DNA of 40,887 nucleotides from positions 1-40,887 of the forward strand of contig JAFGEC010000185.1 in the NCBI GenBank assembly GCA_016931775.1, given 5' to 3'. Positions 34,464 through 40,887 of this stretch are shown in pieces. Position 1 is the first letter of the stretch. Each line of letters begins with the position of its first letter. The DNA is from Candidatus Zhuqueibacterota bacterium. Lineage in GTDB: Bacteria > Zhuqueibacterota > Zhuqueibacteria > Residuimicrobiales > JAFGEC01. The notes beneath the pieces were generated by a model. That model was given only the letters and a program-made list of their open reading frames with translations, was not told the DNA's origin and ran no database searches. The position numbers and the translations under genes are program-made.

Positions 34464-34963
34464 GATGGATTATTGTTATAGCCGCAGCGATTGTGACGTA
34501 TTTTATCTATCCATTTTGCTTTATAATATGACTGTGCTTTTTACAACCGAAAATTTAATCGTTTTCAATTCTACAACTCTTAACAGAGATTTTCCCATTC
34601 GTCATTTTTTCTACTTGTATTTTTCGTGTGAAATATTTACAATTTGTGAAAGTAAAAGATCAAGAATATGGGAATTCGGGCGGGACGATCGAATGGACAT
34701 TTTACTCCAATGGCGCCTTTGTTCATGACAAGTGCAATATTATGATTTTTCGGATATATTTATGGCCAAATAATTGTTGAATGGCGCGCTATTTCACAAA
34801 AAAATACCGGATATGCTTGTTAAGCAGCGGCGGGTTATAATGCTTTACTAATTTAAATCAATTGAAGTAATAACAAACGTTTGACGCGTTTATTAGAATG
34901 AAAAAAGACAGCGGACGTTTAATATTTAGGTTGGGCTATAAAATAAAAAGGAGGTAATGAGAT
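34464..34963. other. Gene-free gap before the toxin-antitoxin pair
   Basis: These 500 AT-rich bases hold no secure gene. Directly after the barrel stop, a frame without a normal start codon encodes a hydrophobic stretch (WIIVIAAAIVTYFIYP), possibly a decayed membrane peptide. A cassette-junction-like sequence at 34824-34843 is listed separately. AATAACAAACG/CGCGTTTATT near 34868-34892 is an imperfect inverted repeat. Confidence 0.4.
34824..34843. other. attC-like 3' half-site upstream of the toxin-antitoxin pair
   Basis: GCAGCGGCGGGTTATAATGC resembles the 3' end of an integron attC site (L' then GTT-type R'). Its GCAGCGGC is the exact reverse complement of GCCGCTGC at 35508-35515, part of the attC-like site behind the toxin. 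R' reads GTTATAA against the GTTRRRY consensus, so it is imperfect, and the 5' half is not visible upstream. Confidence 0.3.
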
Positions 34964-35194
34964 ATGTCTGTTTTACTGAAAGAGATAGCTAATAAGGCAC
35001 TTGATTTATCGTCAGAAGAACGAGCTGAATTGGTCCATGAGCTTATCCTAAGCTTAGATAATTTAAAGGATAAGGGGGTTGAAAAAGCTTGGGATATGGA
35101 GATTGAAAAACGAGTAAAAGATATTAAAAATGGTACAGCAAAGGGTAGATATGCTGAAGATATACTTGCAGAGATAAGGGCAAAATATTCATGA
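34964..35194 (+). CDS. RelB-like antitoxin (addiction module component, CHP02574 type)
   Basis: This 76-aa antitoxin is of the putative addiction module component family. The signature LSSEERAELVHELILSLD (residues about 14-32), then the helix EKAWDMEIEKRVKDIKNG and the tail YAEDILAEIRAKYS match that family's (L)S-x-E-E-R-x-x-L-x-x-x-L...W-x-x-E-(I/A)-x-x-R order. GGAGG lies upstream with 9-base spacing. The last four bases overlap the toxin start (ATGA), giving coupled translation. It should bind and neutralise the toxin and repress its own promoter. The pair is more AT-rich than the window's average and is flanked by attC-like half-sites, suggesting transfer. Confidence 0.93.
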   Translation: MSVLLKEIANKALDLSSEERAELVHELILSLDNLKDKGVEKAWDMEIEKRVKDIKNGTAKGRYAEDILAEIRAKYS

Positions 35195-35490
35195 AACATA
35201 TAATTGTCCACCATGAAGCAGAACTAGAATTGTGGCAGGCAATAGACTACTATGAAAGCAAATGTGCGGGATTAGGATTGGATCTCGAGCAAGAAGTTAG
35301 AAGAGCGTTTATTCATATTCAAAAAACACCAAATAGATATCCAGTAAAATGCTATGGAACAAGATGGTATTTACTTCAAAGATTTCCATATGCTATTTAT
35401 TACTTGGAACTTCAAGATGTTGTTTGGATAGTGGCCATAGCACACACAAGCCGTAAACCCTATTATTGGCGTAAACGCGTAAAAAAATAA
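35191..35490 (+). CDS. ParE/RelE-superfamily toxin
   Basis: This 99-aa RelE/ParE-fold toxin has the family features HHEAELELWQAIDYYESKCAGLG, the helix LDLEQEVRRAFIHIQKTPNRYPV, RWYLLQRFPYAIYYLEL with the basic/hydrophobic strand, and a His-Thr-Ser-Arg-Lys-Pro-Tyr-Tyr-Trp end (IAHTSRKPYYWRKR) typical of this family. RelE-fold members cut ribosome-bound mRNA or, in ParE, poison gyrase; which applies is not clear from sequence. It is translated from the ATG overlapping the antitoxin stop. An attC-like structure follows 8 bases after its stop. Confidence 0.93.
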   Translation: MKHIIVHHEAELELWQAIDYYESKCAGLGLDLEQEVRRAFIHIQKTPNRYPVKCYGTRWYLLQRFPYAIYYLELQDVVWIVAIAHTSRKPYYWRKRVKK

Positions 35491-35498
35491 TGCAAAAA

Positions 35499-35576
35499 GC
35501 CCAACAAGCCGCTGCAGTGGATTTTTTCACCTCCGCATTCGCTTCGGCTAAAAAATCACTGATCTTCTCGTTACAA
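35499..35576. other. attC-like recombination site behind the toxin gene
   Basis: GCCCAAC (35499-35505) fits the R'' consensus RYYYAAC of integron attC sites and is followed by AAGCCGCTG. CAGTG-G-ATTTTTT (35515-35527) pairs with AAAAAATCACTG (35550-35561) as a 12-base stem with one unpaired G at 35520, the kind of extrahelical base that orients attC recombination. The 3' end has GTTACAA at 35570-35576 where GTTRRRY is expected, two positions off consensus. No integron integrase is in the window, so this would be a solo or decayed site. Confidence 0.35.
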
Positions 35577-35605
35577 AACATTCAAAAAGTCAAAAGGAGT
35601 AAGGC

Positions 35606-36352
35606 ATGAAAAAAATTATCCGCTTTTCCGTTATTTTGTTGAGTGCCGCTGTTCTGCTACCGCTCAAAGCCCTGTGCCAAATAGATCTGAATATTGAAAC
35701 GGGTCTTATCTCAAGCGGCTACAACGATGTAAGAATTCCCGGTGACGGCGGGACGCTATTTTCCCTTTCCGAAGAACTTGAAGCCGATCCAGGTTTTTTC
35801 TACCGAATTCAAGTATTTTATCATTTCAATAATCGTCATCATTTGGGCGCCCTTTATGCACCTTTAGCATTTAATTCTACCGGAAAATTAAATCGTGACC
35901 TAGTCTTCGAAGGTCAAACATTCCGGGCCGATACACCCTTGGAAGCAACTTATAAATTCAATTCCTATCGATTAATTTACCGTTATGATTTTTTAAGAAA
36001 AGAAAAAATAGAAATCGGCGCTGGATTCACTGCTAAAATACGCGATGCAAAAATTGCCGTCAAAGGAGATGGCCTCGAATCTGAAAAGGCCAATGTCGGT
36101 TTTGTGCCCATACTTCACTTTCGACTTTTATACAAATTTACTAAAAAGTTTGCCTTCTTACTCGAAGGTGATGCCCTCGCCGCTCCACAAGGTCGCGCTG
36201 AAGATGTTCTCTCCGCTTTTATTTTTAAGGCATCTGATAAAATTGATTTAAAAGCCGGCTATAGATTCGTTGAAGGTGGAGCTGATAATGAAACAGTATA
36301 TAATTTCGCGTTCATCAACTATGCATCCATTGGAGCGATATTTCACTTTTAA
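35606..36352 (+). CDS. Outer-membrane beta-barrel protein, unknown
   Basis: This 248-aa protein has a signal peptide (MKKIIRFSVILLSAAVLLPL, cleavage near ALCQ) and a barrel-like mature region of alternating strands: FYRIQVFYHFNNRHHLGALYAPLAF, SYRLIYRYDFLRKEKIEIGAGF, FRLLYKFTKKFAFLLEGDAL and a final YASIGAIFHF ending in Phe. It resembles OmpW-like or WbuC-adjacent small barrels with eight to ten strands, but no family is certain. AGGAG lies 6 bases before the ATG. It sits directly behind the attC-like site. A decayed sorting-domain fragment on the other strand begins two bases after its stop. Confidence 0.78.
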   Translation: MKKIIRFSVILLSAAVLLPLKALCQIDLNIETGLISSGYNDVRIPGDGGTLFSLSEELEADPGFFYRIQVFYHFNNRHHLGALYAPLAFNSTGKLNRDLVFEGQTFRADTPLEATYKFNSYRLIYRYDFLRKEKIEIGAGFTAKIRDAKIAVKGDGLESEKANVGFVPILHFRLLYKFTKKFAFLLEGDALAAPQGRAEDVLSAFIFKASDKIDLKAGYRFVEGGADNETVYNFAFINYASIGAIFHF

Positions 36353-36353
36353 A

Positions 36354-36473
36354 TTATATGATCGCCCCTGGGCAGACCCCACGGTGATCAAAGATGCTAG
36401 CTTTGACCAACATCCTTCCGAGAAGTGAATATTGAATATTGGTTACAGGATTGAACGGATTTGAATAGTTCTA
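36354..36473 (-). pseudogene. Relic of a type IX sorting domain
   Basis: On the minus strand, the frame from 36470 to 36354 reads NYSNPFNPVTNIQYSL and then, after a few residues, KASIFDHRG. This is the start of a type A sorting domain like the one in the next gene upstream (NFPNPFNPVTNIQYEI). The codon before NYS is TAG where CAG (Gln) is expected, the third residue is Ser in place of Pro, and the domain ends early with a TAA at 36354. No start codon or upstream protein remains. It is most simply a fragment left by duplication of the 3' end of a sorted-protein gene followed by decay. Confidence 0.7.
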
Positions 36474-36554
36474 TGCCCGATCAAGAGGGTTTTACCTCTG
36501 GGCCTTCATTGGCCGTTAACTTGTCTTTAATATTCTCCTATCTGTAACCGTTTT

Positions 36555-36579
36555 CCCGCAGAAGCAAAGCCTCTGCGGG
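36555..36579 (-). terminator. Hairpin downstream of the FG-GAP protein gene
   Basis: CCCGCAGAAGC (36555-36565) and GCCTCTGCGGG (36569-36579) form an 11-base stem with one wobble or mismatch and a 3-base loop. It lies 19 bases beyond the stop of the minus-strand FG-GAP gene. There is no T-run on the minus strand after it, so it is a terminator-like or 3'-protecting hairpin. Confidence 0.5.
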
Positions 36580-36598
36580 ATGGTTTATGGTTTCAGGA

Positions 36599-39500
36599 TT
36601 ACTTCATTATCAGCATCTTTCTCGTCTGTGTGTAATCCCCGGCTTTGATCCGGCAGAAATAGAGCCCGCTGCCGGCCTTGCTGTTCATGTCGGTTTGTCC
36701 GGCCCATTGCACCGCGTAATGTCCCGGTAGCTGATATTCATTGATCAGAGTGATCAGCTTCTGCCCGAGAATATTATAGACCGAAATCTCCACATATCCG
36801 GATACCGGGATTTCGTATTGAATGTTCGTAACGGGATTGAAGGGATTTGGGAAGTTCTGATGCAGTCTGTACCTGGTCGGCAATATTGTATAACGGGGAT
36901 GCTCCAGATCCGTGGTTGAAGCGCCGAGGGGGATCCAGGCCTTGTTGTTGGTCTCATGCACTTCCGTAATGAGATTATTCGGATCGATGACCGCATATAA
37001 TCTGGACTGCTGATTGATACTTGCGGGAACGTTCCAACTCGCTTCCACGGTTGCTTTGCCCCGTTTTTGAATGGGACCGGCATACACCTGGGTATATCCA
37101 TTCTTCAGAGTAATGAGTTCTCCTCCTGAAGCCGGATCTCCCAGATAGAAACTGACGGTTGCATTGTCCGCCATATCTGTTAAGCTGTAATTATGCAGAA
37201 CCGCGGTGATCTTCACTGTATCACCCGGTTCAGGATAATCCGGATCCAGGAAGATTTCTTTTGTCCTGTGGCGCAGTTCTTCTCCTCCCTGTCCTTTTTC
37301 CGGATCATACCGCCAGGGCAGACAGAATGCAGGATCGGGATTTGTCGCGTAATTGGCCTGCCACCATGTGGGCGAATCGCCGGGCTGCGCTTCCTGCGGC
37401 GTGACGCTGTAATCCAGCACCAGCGCGCCGCATTGTGACCAGTACGCGTAAGTCCGGATGAAATATTGAGCCGTATTGACCATGTCGGTTTTCAGACTGC
37501 CCAAAGATACTTCCATTTGAAATTCATTTGAAATTGTTGTTTTGGATGTCTCGATCTGGTTCTGGTCATAACTGCCCTTCAGATTAAAGGCCAGTACAAC
37601 ACCTTTTACTTCTGTATTGGTGGTAAAACCAAAAGTGTGCGACATACTTGTATCGGATGCATCGAATGTGTTCTGATTGAGGGTCCAGATGTTGGTGCTT
37701 TGACCGATTGAAAAATCAGATCCAGTAGACATCCCCACATTGACACAAGGATCATCCTGCAGAGGATCATCATATTCGGGATAGGAGAGAATATTTCCCT
37801 GTTCATGATTTAAAACCACCTGACATTTTCTCCCGTATGTATCTTTGTCAGAGATCCATGTATCTTTGAGCAAGTGGGGAGTCGTTGCCATGATATGGCA
37901 CAGCAAAATGCCCTTGCAGTAAACGGGATATTCCCAGATCTGATAATCGATGATATTACAATACATTCTGTCCTCTGTAAAAGTGGAGATGGCCTGACTC
38001 ACCGTAATTGTTTTTCCTTTTGTGCCGGTTTTCTCGAAATGTCCGCCGTATCGTGCTTCAATTGACTGACTGATACCAACGGTCTCTTTCATTATTTTCC
38101 CGCCAAAATCCAGTTTAGCGGAAACCGCCCAGTCGCGCTGCAAAGTATTTGTGACTTCCGTGCTGGTCGAACTTTTTACAGAATAGGAACTGCTGAATCC
38201 GCAGTTACTCCTGTCAAAAAAAGCATTGCATACATCATACATATTTCCGCTTAAAATATCAAAATGCATAGGCGGCGCATTGAGTATGACAAGGGGCTGA
38301 ATCACACTATGACACTCGGTATAGGTGGGTTTGCCAAGCCTGAGCGCATCCCCGTCAAAATCTCCCATGACTATGGACGAAGCATGGTGAGATAAACCCG
38401 GATCGGGAAAATTAGCATAGGATTTCTGCCAAGAATAATCTGTGTTGGACTGAGTGTAGATGGAAAACCGAAGGTTGTCGCCGTATAAATCCATATACAC
38501 GATCTCAGGAGTCCATTCTGTAAAACTTTTGCTTGTGTCCGCGTTCATGTCCGCAACAGCCAGTGTGCTGCGGCCCTGAAAATCGGCAGGTGTAATTAGA
38601 TAAGCGCCTCCTCTTCGTAAAAGGCTCATGGAGGTGGTATCTGATTTAAAAATCGCGAGGCAGGCGCCACCGGCAGTGATTAACTCATCTATTCCATCCC
38701 TGTCTAAATCCGCACACTGCATGGAAAATGAATGACCTGGATCAGGTTCATTTTGAATATATCCGGCTATCGTCCATCTAAGATATTCAAACCGCCAAAC
38801 GTCGTACCAAAAATATCTAGTGCCATCAGGCTTAGTTAGTGGTAACGGCATATCGTTGTTCTTTCCGACAGACATGGTATCATTGTATACATCAACTACT
38901 ATAGGAATAAAAAAATCCTCAACCCTTACCAAACCGTTTCCAGGTTGGCTCCACTCAAAGCCAATAATAAATTCATCCTTGAAACTCTTGTTTAAATTGC
39001 CTGATGCAACAGTCATTTTATCGCTTATTTGACCCTTCATATAGTCCTTGTTTAACTTCAGGGCAATATAAAACTCCTGATCTACTCCGGATTTGAATTC
39101 ATTTATCTTATGATCATAGTCAAATATTTTGGCGTAGAATCTTCTCCAGTAATGCTCGTATGTTATTGTGCAATTATCTGCGGTTTCCCAACGCCGTCCG
39201 GGTTTGACAAAAACCAGCTCGTCCAATCCGTCTCCGTCAAAATCTCCGGCTGCGATATCAAAATCACATTGGTCCCCCAGTAAAACCGATAAATCAAACT
39301 CTGTCTGAGGATTCACATCATAGGAAGTCAGTGTGGTCACTATATTCAGGGTACTGCCGGTTTTAAATAGTTTGATGGTAAATCCCTCGTCCGGTCTCCA
39401 GCACATAAACGCGATCTCCTGGCCGGCCTCCGGATCAAAATTCCCGGCAGCCAGACGTATACTCGCGTCCGTATTCCCGTATGTCTGAAACTGTGTTTTC

Positions 39501-39898
39501 ATAATGGAATGAACTGAATCCCCCAGTTCATGGGTGTATGAATTGCCTGTTCCTCCCTCGATCAGCACAAGGACCGCCTTGCCGTTCGATTCATAGGCAA
39601 AGGCGCAGTCGTCTTTCATGTCCGCGTTAAAATCGCCTGAAATGACAGAATGAATATAAGATGCAGAATCATTCAGAGTCACACTTAAAGCTTCATGATC
39701 CGGACCCGGTTCCAGTGGATCCAGTTTACCGAATGTTAATCTGGAGTCTCCCAGTCCAGTCAATACATAAATCTCCGCGTTATTGCCCAGTATGTAACTG
39801 TCTAGAAACGGATCGACATCATCCGGGTATTTTGCGCTCTGGGCGTGAAGAATAATCGGCAGCAGGATGAACACCATTGATAAAATTTTTGTTTTCAT
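36599..39898 (-). CDS. Large secreted FG-GAP/CARDB protein with type IX sorting domain
   Basis: This 1099-aa secreted protein has a signal peptide (MKTKILSMVFILLPIILHAQ). Residues of about 30-540 hold FG-GAP/VCBS-like repeats with calcium loops (DFNADMKDD near 100, DFDGDGLDEL near 220, DLDRDGIDEL near 400). A Ser/Thr-rich beta region of about 240 residues follows (about 569-810, for example SIEARYGGHFEKTGTKGKTI). CARDB lies at about 885-1000 (PGDTVKITAVLHNYS...EVHETNN), and a type IX sorting domain (LHQNFPNPFNPVTNI) ends the protein. GGAGG lies 6 bases before the ATG. The FG-GAP part may form a calcium-binding propeller. No catalytic motif is evident. It is probably transcribed alone. Confidence 0.88.
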   Translation of the reverse strand: MKTKILSMVFILLPIILHAQSAKYPDDVDPFLDSYILGNNAEIYVLTGLGDSRLTFGKLDPLEPGPDHEALSVTLNDSASYIHSVISGDFNADMKDDCAFAYESNGKAVLVLIEGGTGNSYTHELGDSVHSIMKTQFQTYGNTDASIRLAAGNFDPEAGQEIAFMCWRPDEGFTIKLFKTGSTLNIVTTLTSYDVNPQTEFDLSVLLGDQCDFDIAAGDFDGDGLDELVFVKPGRRWETADNCTITYEHYWRRFYAKIFDYDHKINEFKSGVDQEFYIALKLNKDYMKGQISDKMTVASGNLNKSFKDEFIIGFEWSQPGNGLVRVEDFFIPIVVDVYNDTMSVGKNNDMPLPLTKPDGTRYFWYDVWRFEYLRWTIAGYIQNEPDPGHSFSMQCADLDRDGIDELITAGGACLAIFKSDTTSMSLLRRGGAYLITPADFQGRSTLAVADMNADTSKSFTEWTPEIVYMDLYGDNLRFSIYTQSNTDYSWQKSYANFPDPGLSHHASSIVMGDFDGDALRLGKPTYTECHSVIQPLVILNAPPMHFDILSGNMYDVCNAFFDRSNCGFSSSYSVKSSTSTEVTNTLQRDWAVSAKLDFGGKIMKETVGISQSIEARYGGHFEKTGTKGKTITVSQAISTFTEDRMYCNIIDYQIWEYPVYCKGILLCHIMATTPHLLKDTWISDKDTYGRKCQVVLNHEQGNILSYPEYDDPLQDDPCVNVGMSTGSDFSIGQSTNIWTLNQNTFDASDTSMSHTFGFTTNTEVKGVVLAFNLKGSYDQNQIETSKTTISNEFQMEVSLGSLKTDMVNTAQYFIRTYAYWSQCGALVLDYSVTPQEAQPGDSPTWWQANYATNPDPAFCLPWRYDPEKGQGGEELRHRTKEIFLDPDYPEPGDTVKITAVLHNYSLTDMADNATVSFYLGDPASGGELITLKNGYTQVYAGPIQKRGKATVEASWNVPASINQQSRLYAVIDPNNLITEVHETNNKAWIPLGASTTDLEHPRYTILPTRYRLHQNFPNPFNPVTNIQYEIPVSGYVEISVYNILGQKLITLINEYQLPGHYAVQWAGQTDMNSKAGSGLYFCRIKAGDYTQTRKMLIMK

Positions 39899-40445
39899 AC
39901 ATTGCCTCCGTGTTTTTAATCTATTATCAGTTGGTCATGTCCCAAAAACAAGATTCATTCGCCACCGACGATCATGTCGCTACATGATCTGCCTGGGAAC
40001 CGGGATGATGGACAATTGCGGTTACAGCACGAATTGTAGCCGTTAATGCTATTACTGCACACATGGGTCGTATATCTTTCGATTTGTCCAACAAAGACCC
40101 TGGTGCGGAACTATTAAGAAATGAATGATGTGAATAAATCATTACATGATCATTCTTAAAATATCAAAGAACAATGGCTAACGCCCCATGCTTAAAAAGT
40201 TATTCCTGCCTTTTCCAATACTCGGATTTCTGCAAAAATTCTTTTCGAACGGGAAAGGAAATAAATCCTGCCCACGTTATTATCGTCATATTGATATTGT
40301 TACCGGTGTATCTTAATCAACAATTATACAAATACTAATCGCTTTTGTCACCCTTAAAAAAACCTTAAGGTGCGAAAATCCGTAACTTATTTATTTATTT
40401 AGAGATGGGCCTTCGATAGATGCGAATCTTATAGGGAAAGAACGA
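39899..40445. other. Gene-free gap upstream of the FG-GAP gene, with a perfect hairpin
   Basis: These 547 bases hold no supported gene. GATCATGT-CGCT-ACATGATC at 39970-39989 is a perfect 8-base stem with a 4-base loop, 72 bases before the FG-GAP start. TACATGATC recurs at 40143-40151. These could be operator half-sites or an mRNA leader structure. ACCTTAAGGT-type self-complementary sequence lies near 40361-40371. Confidence 0.45.
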
Positions 40446-40887
40446 TTACAGGTTTGACAGGTATACACTCAAATTTGTCTTTCGGTCAATCTGAAGTTTT
40501 TTGCGGATATGGATGCGATGGGCTTCCACGGTCGGTTCGTCGATGTGGAGGAGCCTGGATATCTCCTTATTGCGCATTCCGATTTTGATAAACGCGCAGA
40601 TTTTGGTCTCCTGTGGCGTCAGATCAAGAGAGTGCCTGGTGAGATTTTTATAAAATTTATTATGCACCGCTGAAAACCATTTTTCGAATTCATTTTTCCA
40701 GTCGTTGTGTTCAAAATAGTCTTCTATCATTTGTATGCATGCATCGATCCGGTGATCATTTCGGGCTTTGCCTGTTTTCATTTTAATCAGTTTGTGATGG
40801 ATGTATTTCAACGGGCTTCTCTTTTCAAGCATGATAAGGGACTTGACCGTGATTTCGCGCTCACGATGTTCAAGATGCGCTTTTAAA
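40446..40887 (-). CDS. LuxR-type HTH regulator, C-terminal part (runs off the window)
   Basis: At least 147 aa are visible and the frame stays open to the window edge, so the N-terminus is outside. The N-terminal visible part (LEHREREITVKSLIMLEKR) matches the coiled-coil stretch seen in FCB regulators that have a sensor domain before the helix-turn-helix. The C-terminus is a LuxR/GerE DNA-binding domain: LTPQETKICAFIKIGMRNKEISRLLHIDEPTVEAHRIHIRKKL, with the recognition helix TVEAHRIHIRKKL. An internal Met at 40832 is not the real start. It may regulate the FG-GAP gene downstream, but 547 bases separate them. Confidence 0.88.
   Translation of the reverse strand, partial: LKAHLEHREREITVKSLIMLEKRSPLKYIHHKLIKMKTGKARNDHRIDACIQMIEDYFEHNDWKNEFEKWFSAVHNKFYKNLTRHSLDLTPQETKICAFIKIGMRNKEISRLLHIDEPTVEAHRIHIRKKLQIDRKTNLSVYLSNL

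Noticed and set aside
34441-34728. 95-codon frame overlapping the end of the Omp85-like gene
   Set aside because: AT-rich, Phe/Tyr/Cys/Ser-heavy composition and overlap with the barrel code; the GGGGGAG upstream is part of the barrel gene's last codons.
1-40887. tRNA, rRNA, prophage, restriction or CRISPR systems
   Set aside because: No sequence stretch with such structure or protein signatures was seen on either strand; absence was judged by eye and a tRNAscan/Infernal run would be decisive.

Overview
The window most likely comes from a Gram-negative bacterium of the FCB group, such as Calditrichota, Ignavibacteriota, KSB1 or a relative of Bacteroidota. The evidence is four secreted proteins ending in a type IX secretion (Por) type A sorting domain with the QNYPNPFN signature, several signal-peptide beta-barrel proteins, lipoproteins, an FCB-style LuxR-type regulator, and promoter-like TAnnTTTG boxes. 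No rRNA, tRNA, CRISPR array, full insertion sequence, phage module or type IX machinery gene was seen. The phylum is an inference from protein style, not from a marker gene.

Layout. Positions 1-8.2 kb carry mostly minus-strand genes: a small barrel, a carbohydrate-binding-like sorted protein, an S1-type sulfatase, a Cys-rich lipoprotein, a Gfo/Idh/MocA dehydrogenase and a CAP/SCP protein. A plus-strand pair (YkvA-like membrane protein and DUF4230-like protein) interrupts them. Positions 8.8-19.8 kb are dominated by two giant tandem paralogues (1528 and 1719 aa): propeller-like N-terminus, Ig-like domains, 6 or 8 PKD repeats and a sorting domain. A DAACS-type dicarboxylate/glutamate symporter follows directly. 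Positions 19.8-20.6 kb are gene-poor but highly structured, with an operator-like palindrome, three strong hairpins and a MITE-like repeat. Positions 20.6-26.5 kb form a plus-strand run: methyltransferase, GtrA-like protein, GH5 lipoprotein, cellobiose/mannobiose 2-epimerase, GH130 phosphorylase and an outer-membrane protein. A GT4 glycosyltransferase and an asparagine-synthetase-like protein without the usual catalytic Cys follow. From 29.8 to 32.3 kb there are a Tat-exported oxidoreductase, a tiny membrane protein and a DUF72 protein. From 33.2 to 36.4 kb come an Omp85-like barrel, a RelB/ParE-type toxin-antitoxin pair flanked by attC-like half-sites, and another barrel. From 36.4 to 40.9 kb come a decayed sorting-domain relic, a 1099-aa FG-GAP/CARDB secreted protein and the end of a LuxR-family regulator.

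How the genes fit together. The best-supported pathway is beta-mannan catabolism. A GH5 hydrolase would release manno-oligosaccharides, the epimerase would turn mannobiose into mannosyl-glucose, and the GH130 enzyme would split this into mannose-1-phosphate and glucose. The sulfatase, two Gfo/Idh/MocA proteins and carbohydrate-binding-like secreted protein agree with a polysaccharide-degrading lifestyle.

The least explained signals are a small inverted-repeat element (copies near 8.3 and 20.4 kb, one end near 0.1 kb) that carries a ribosome-binding site and short reading frame, the hairpin cluster at 20.1-20.2 kb, and the cassette-like toxin-antitoxin unit.
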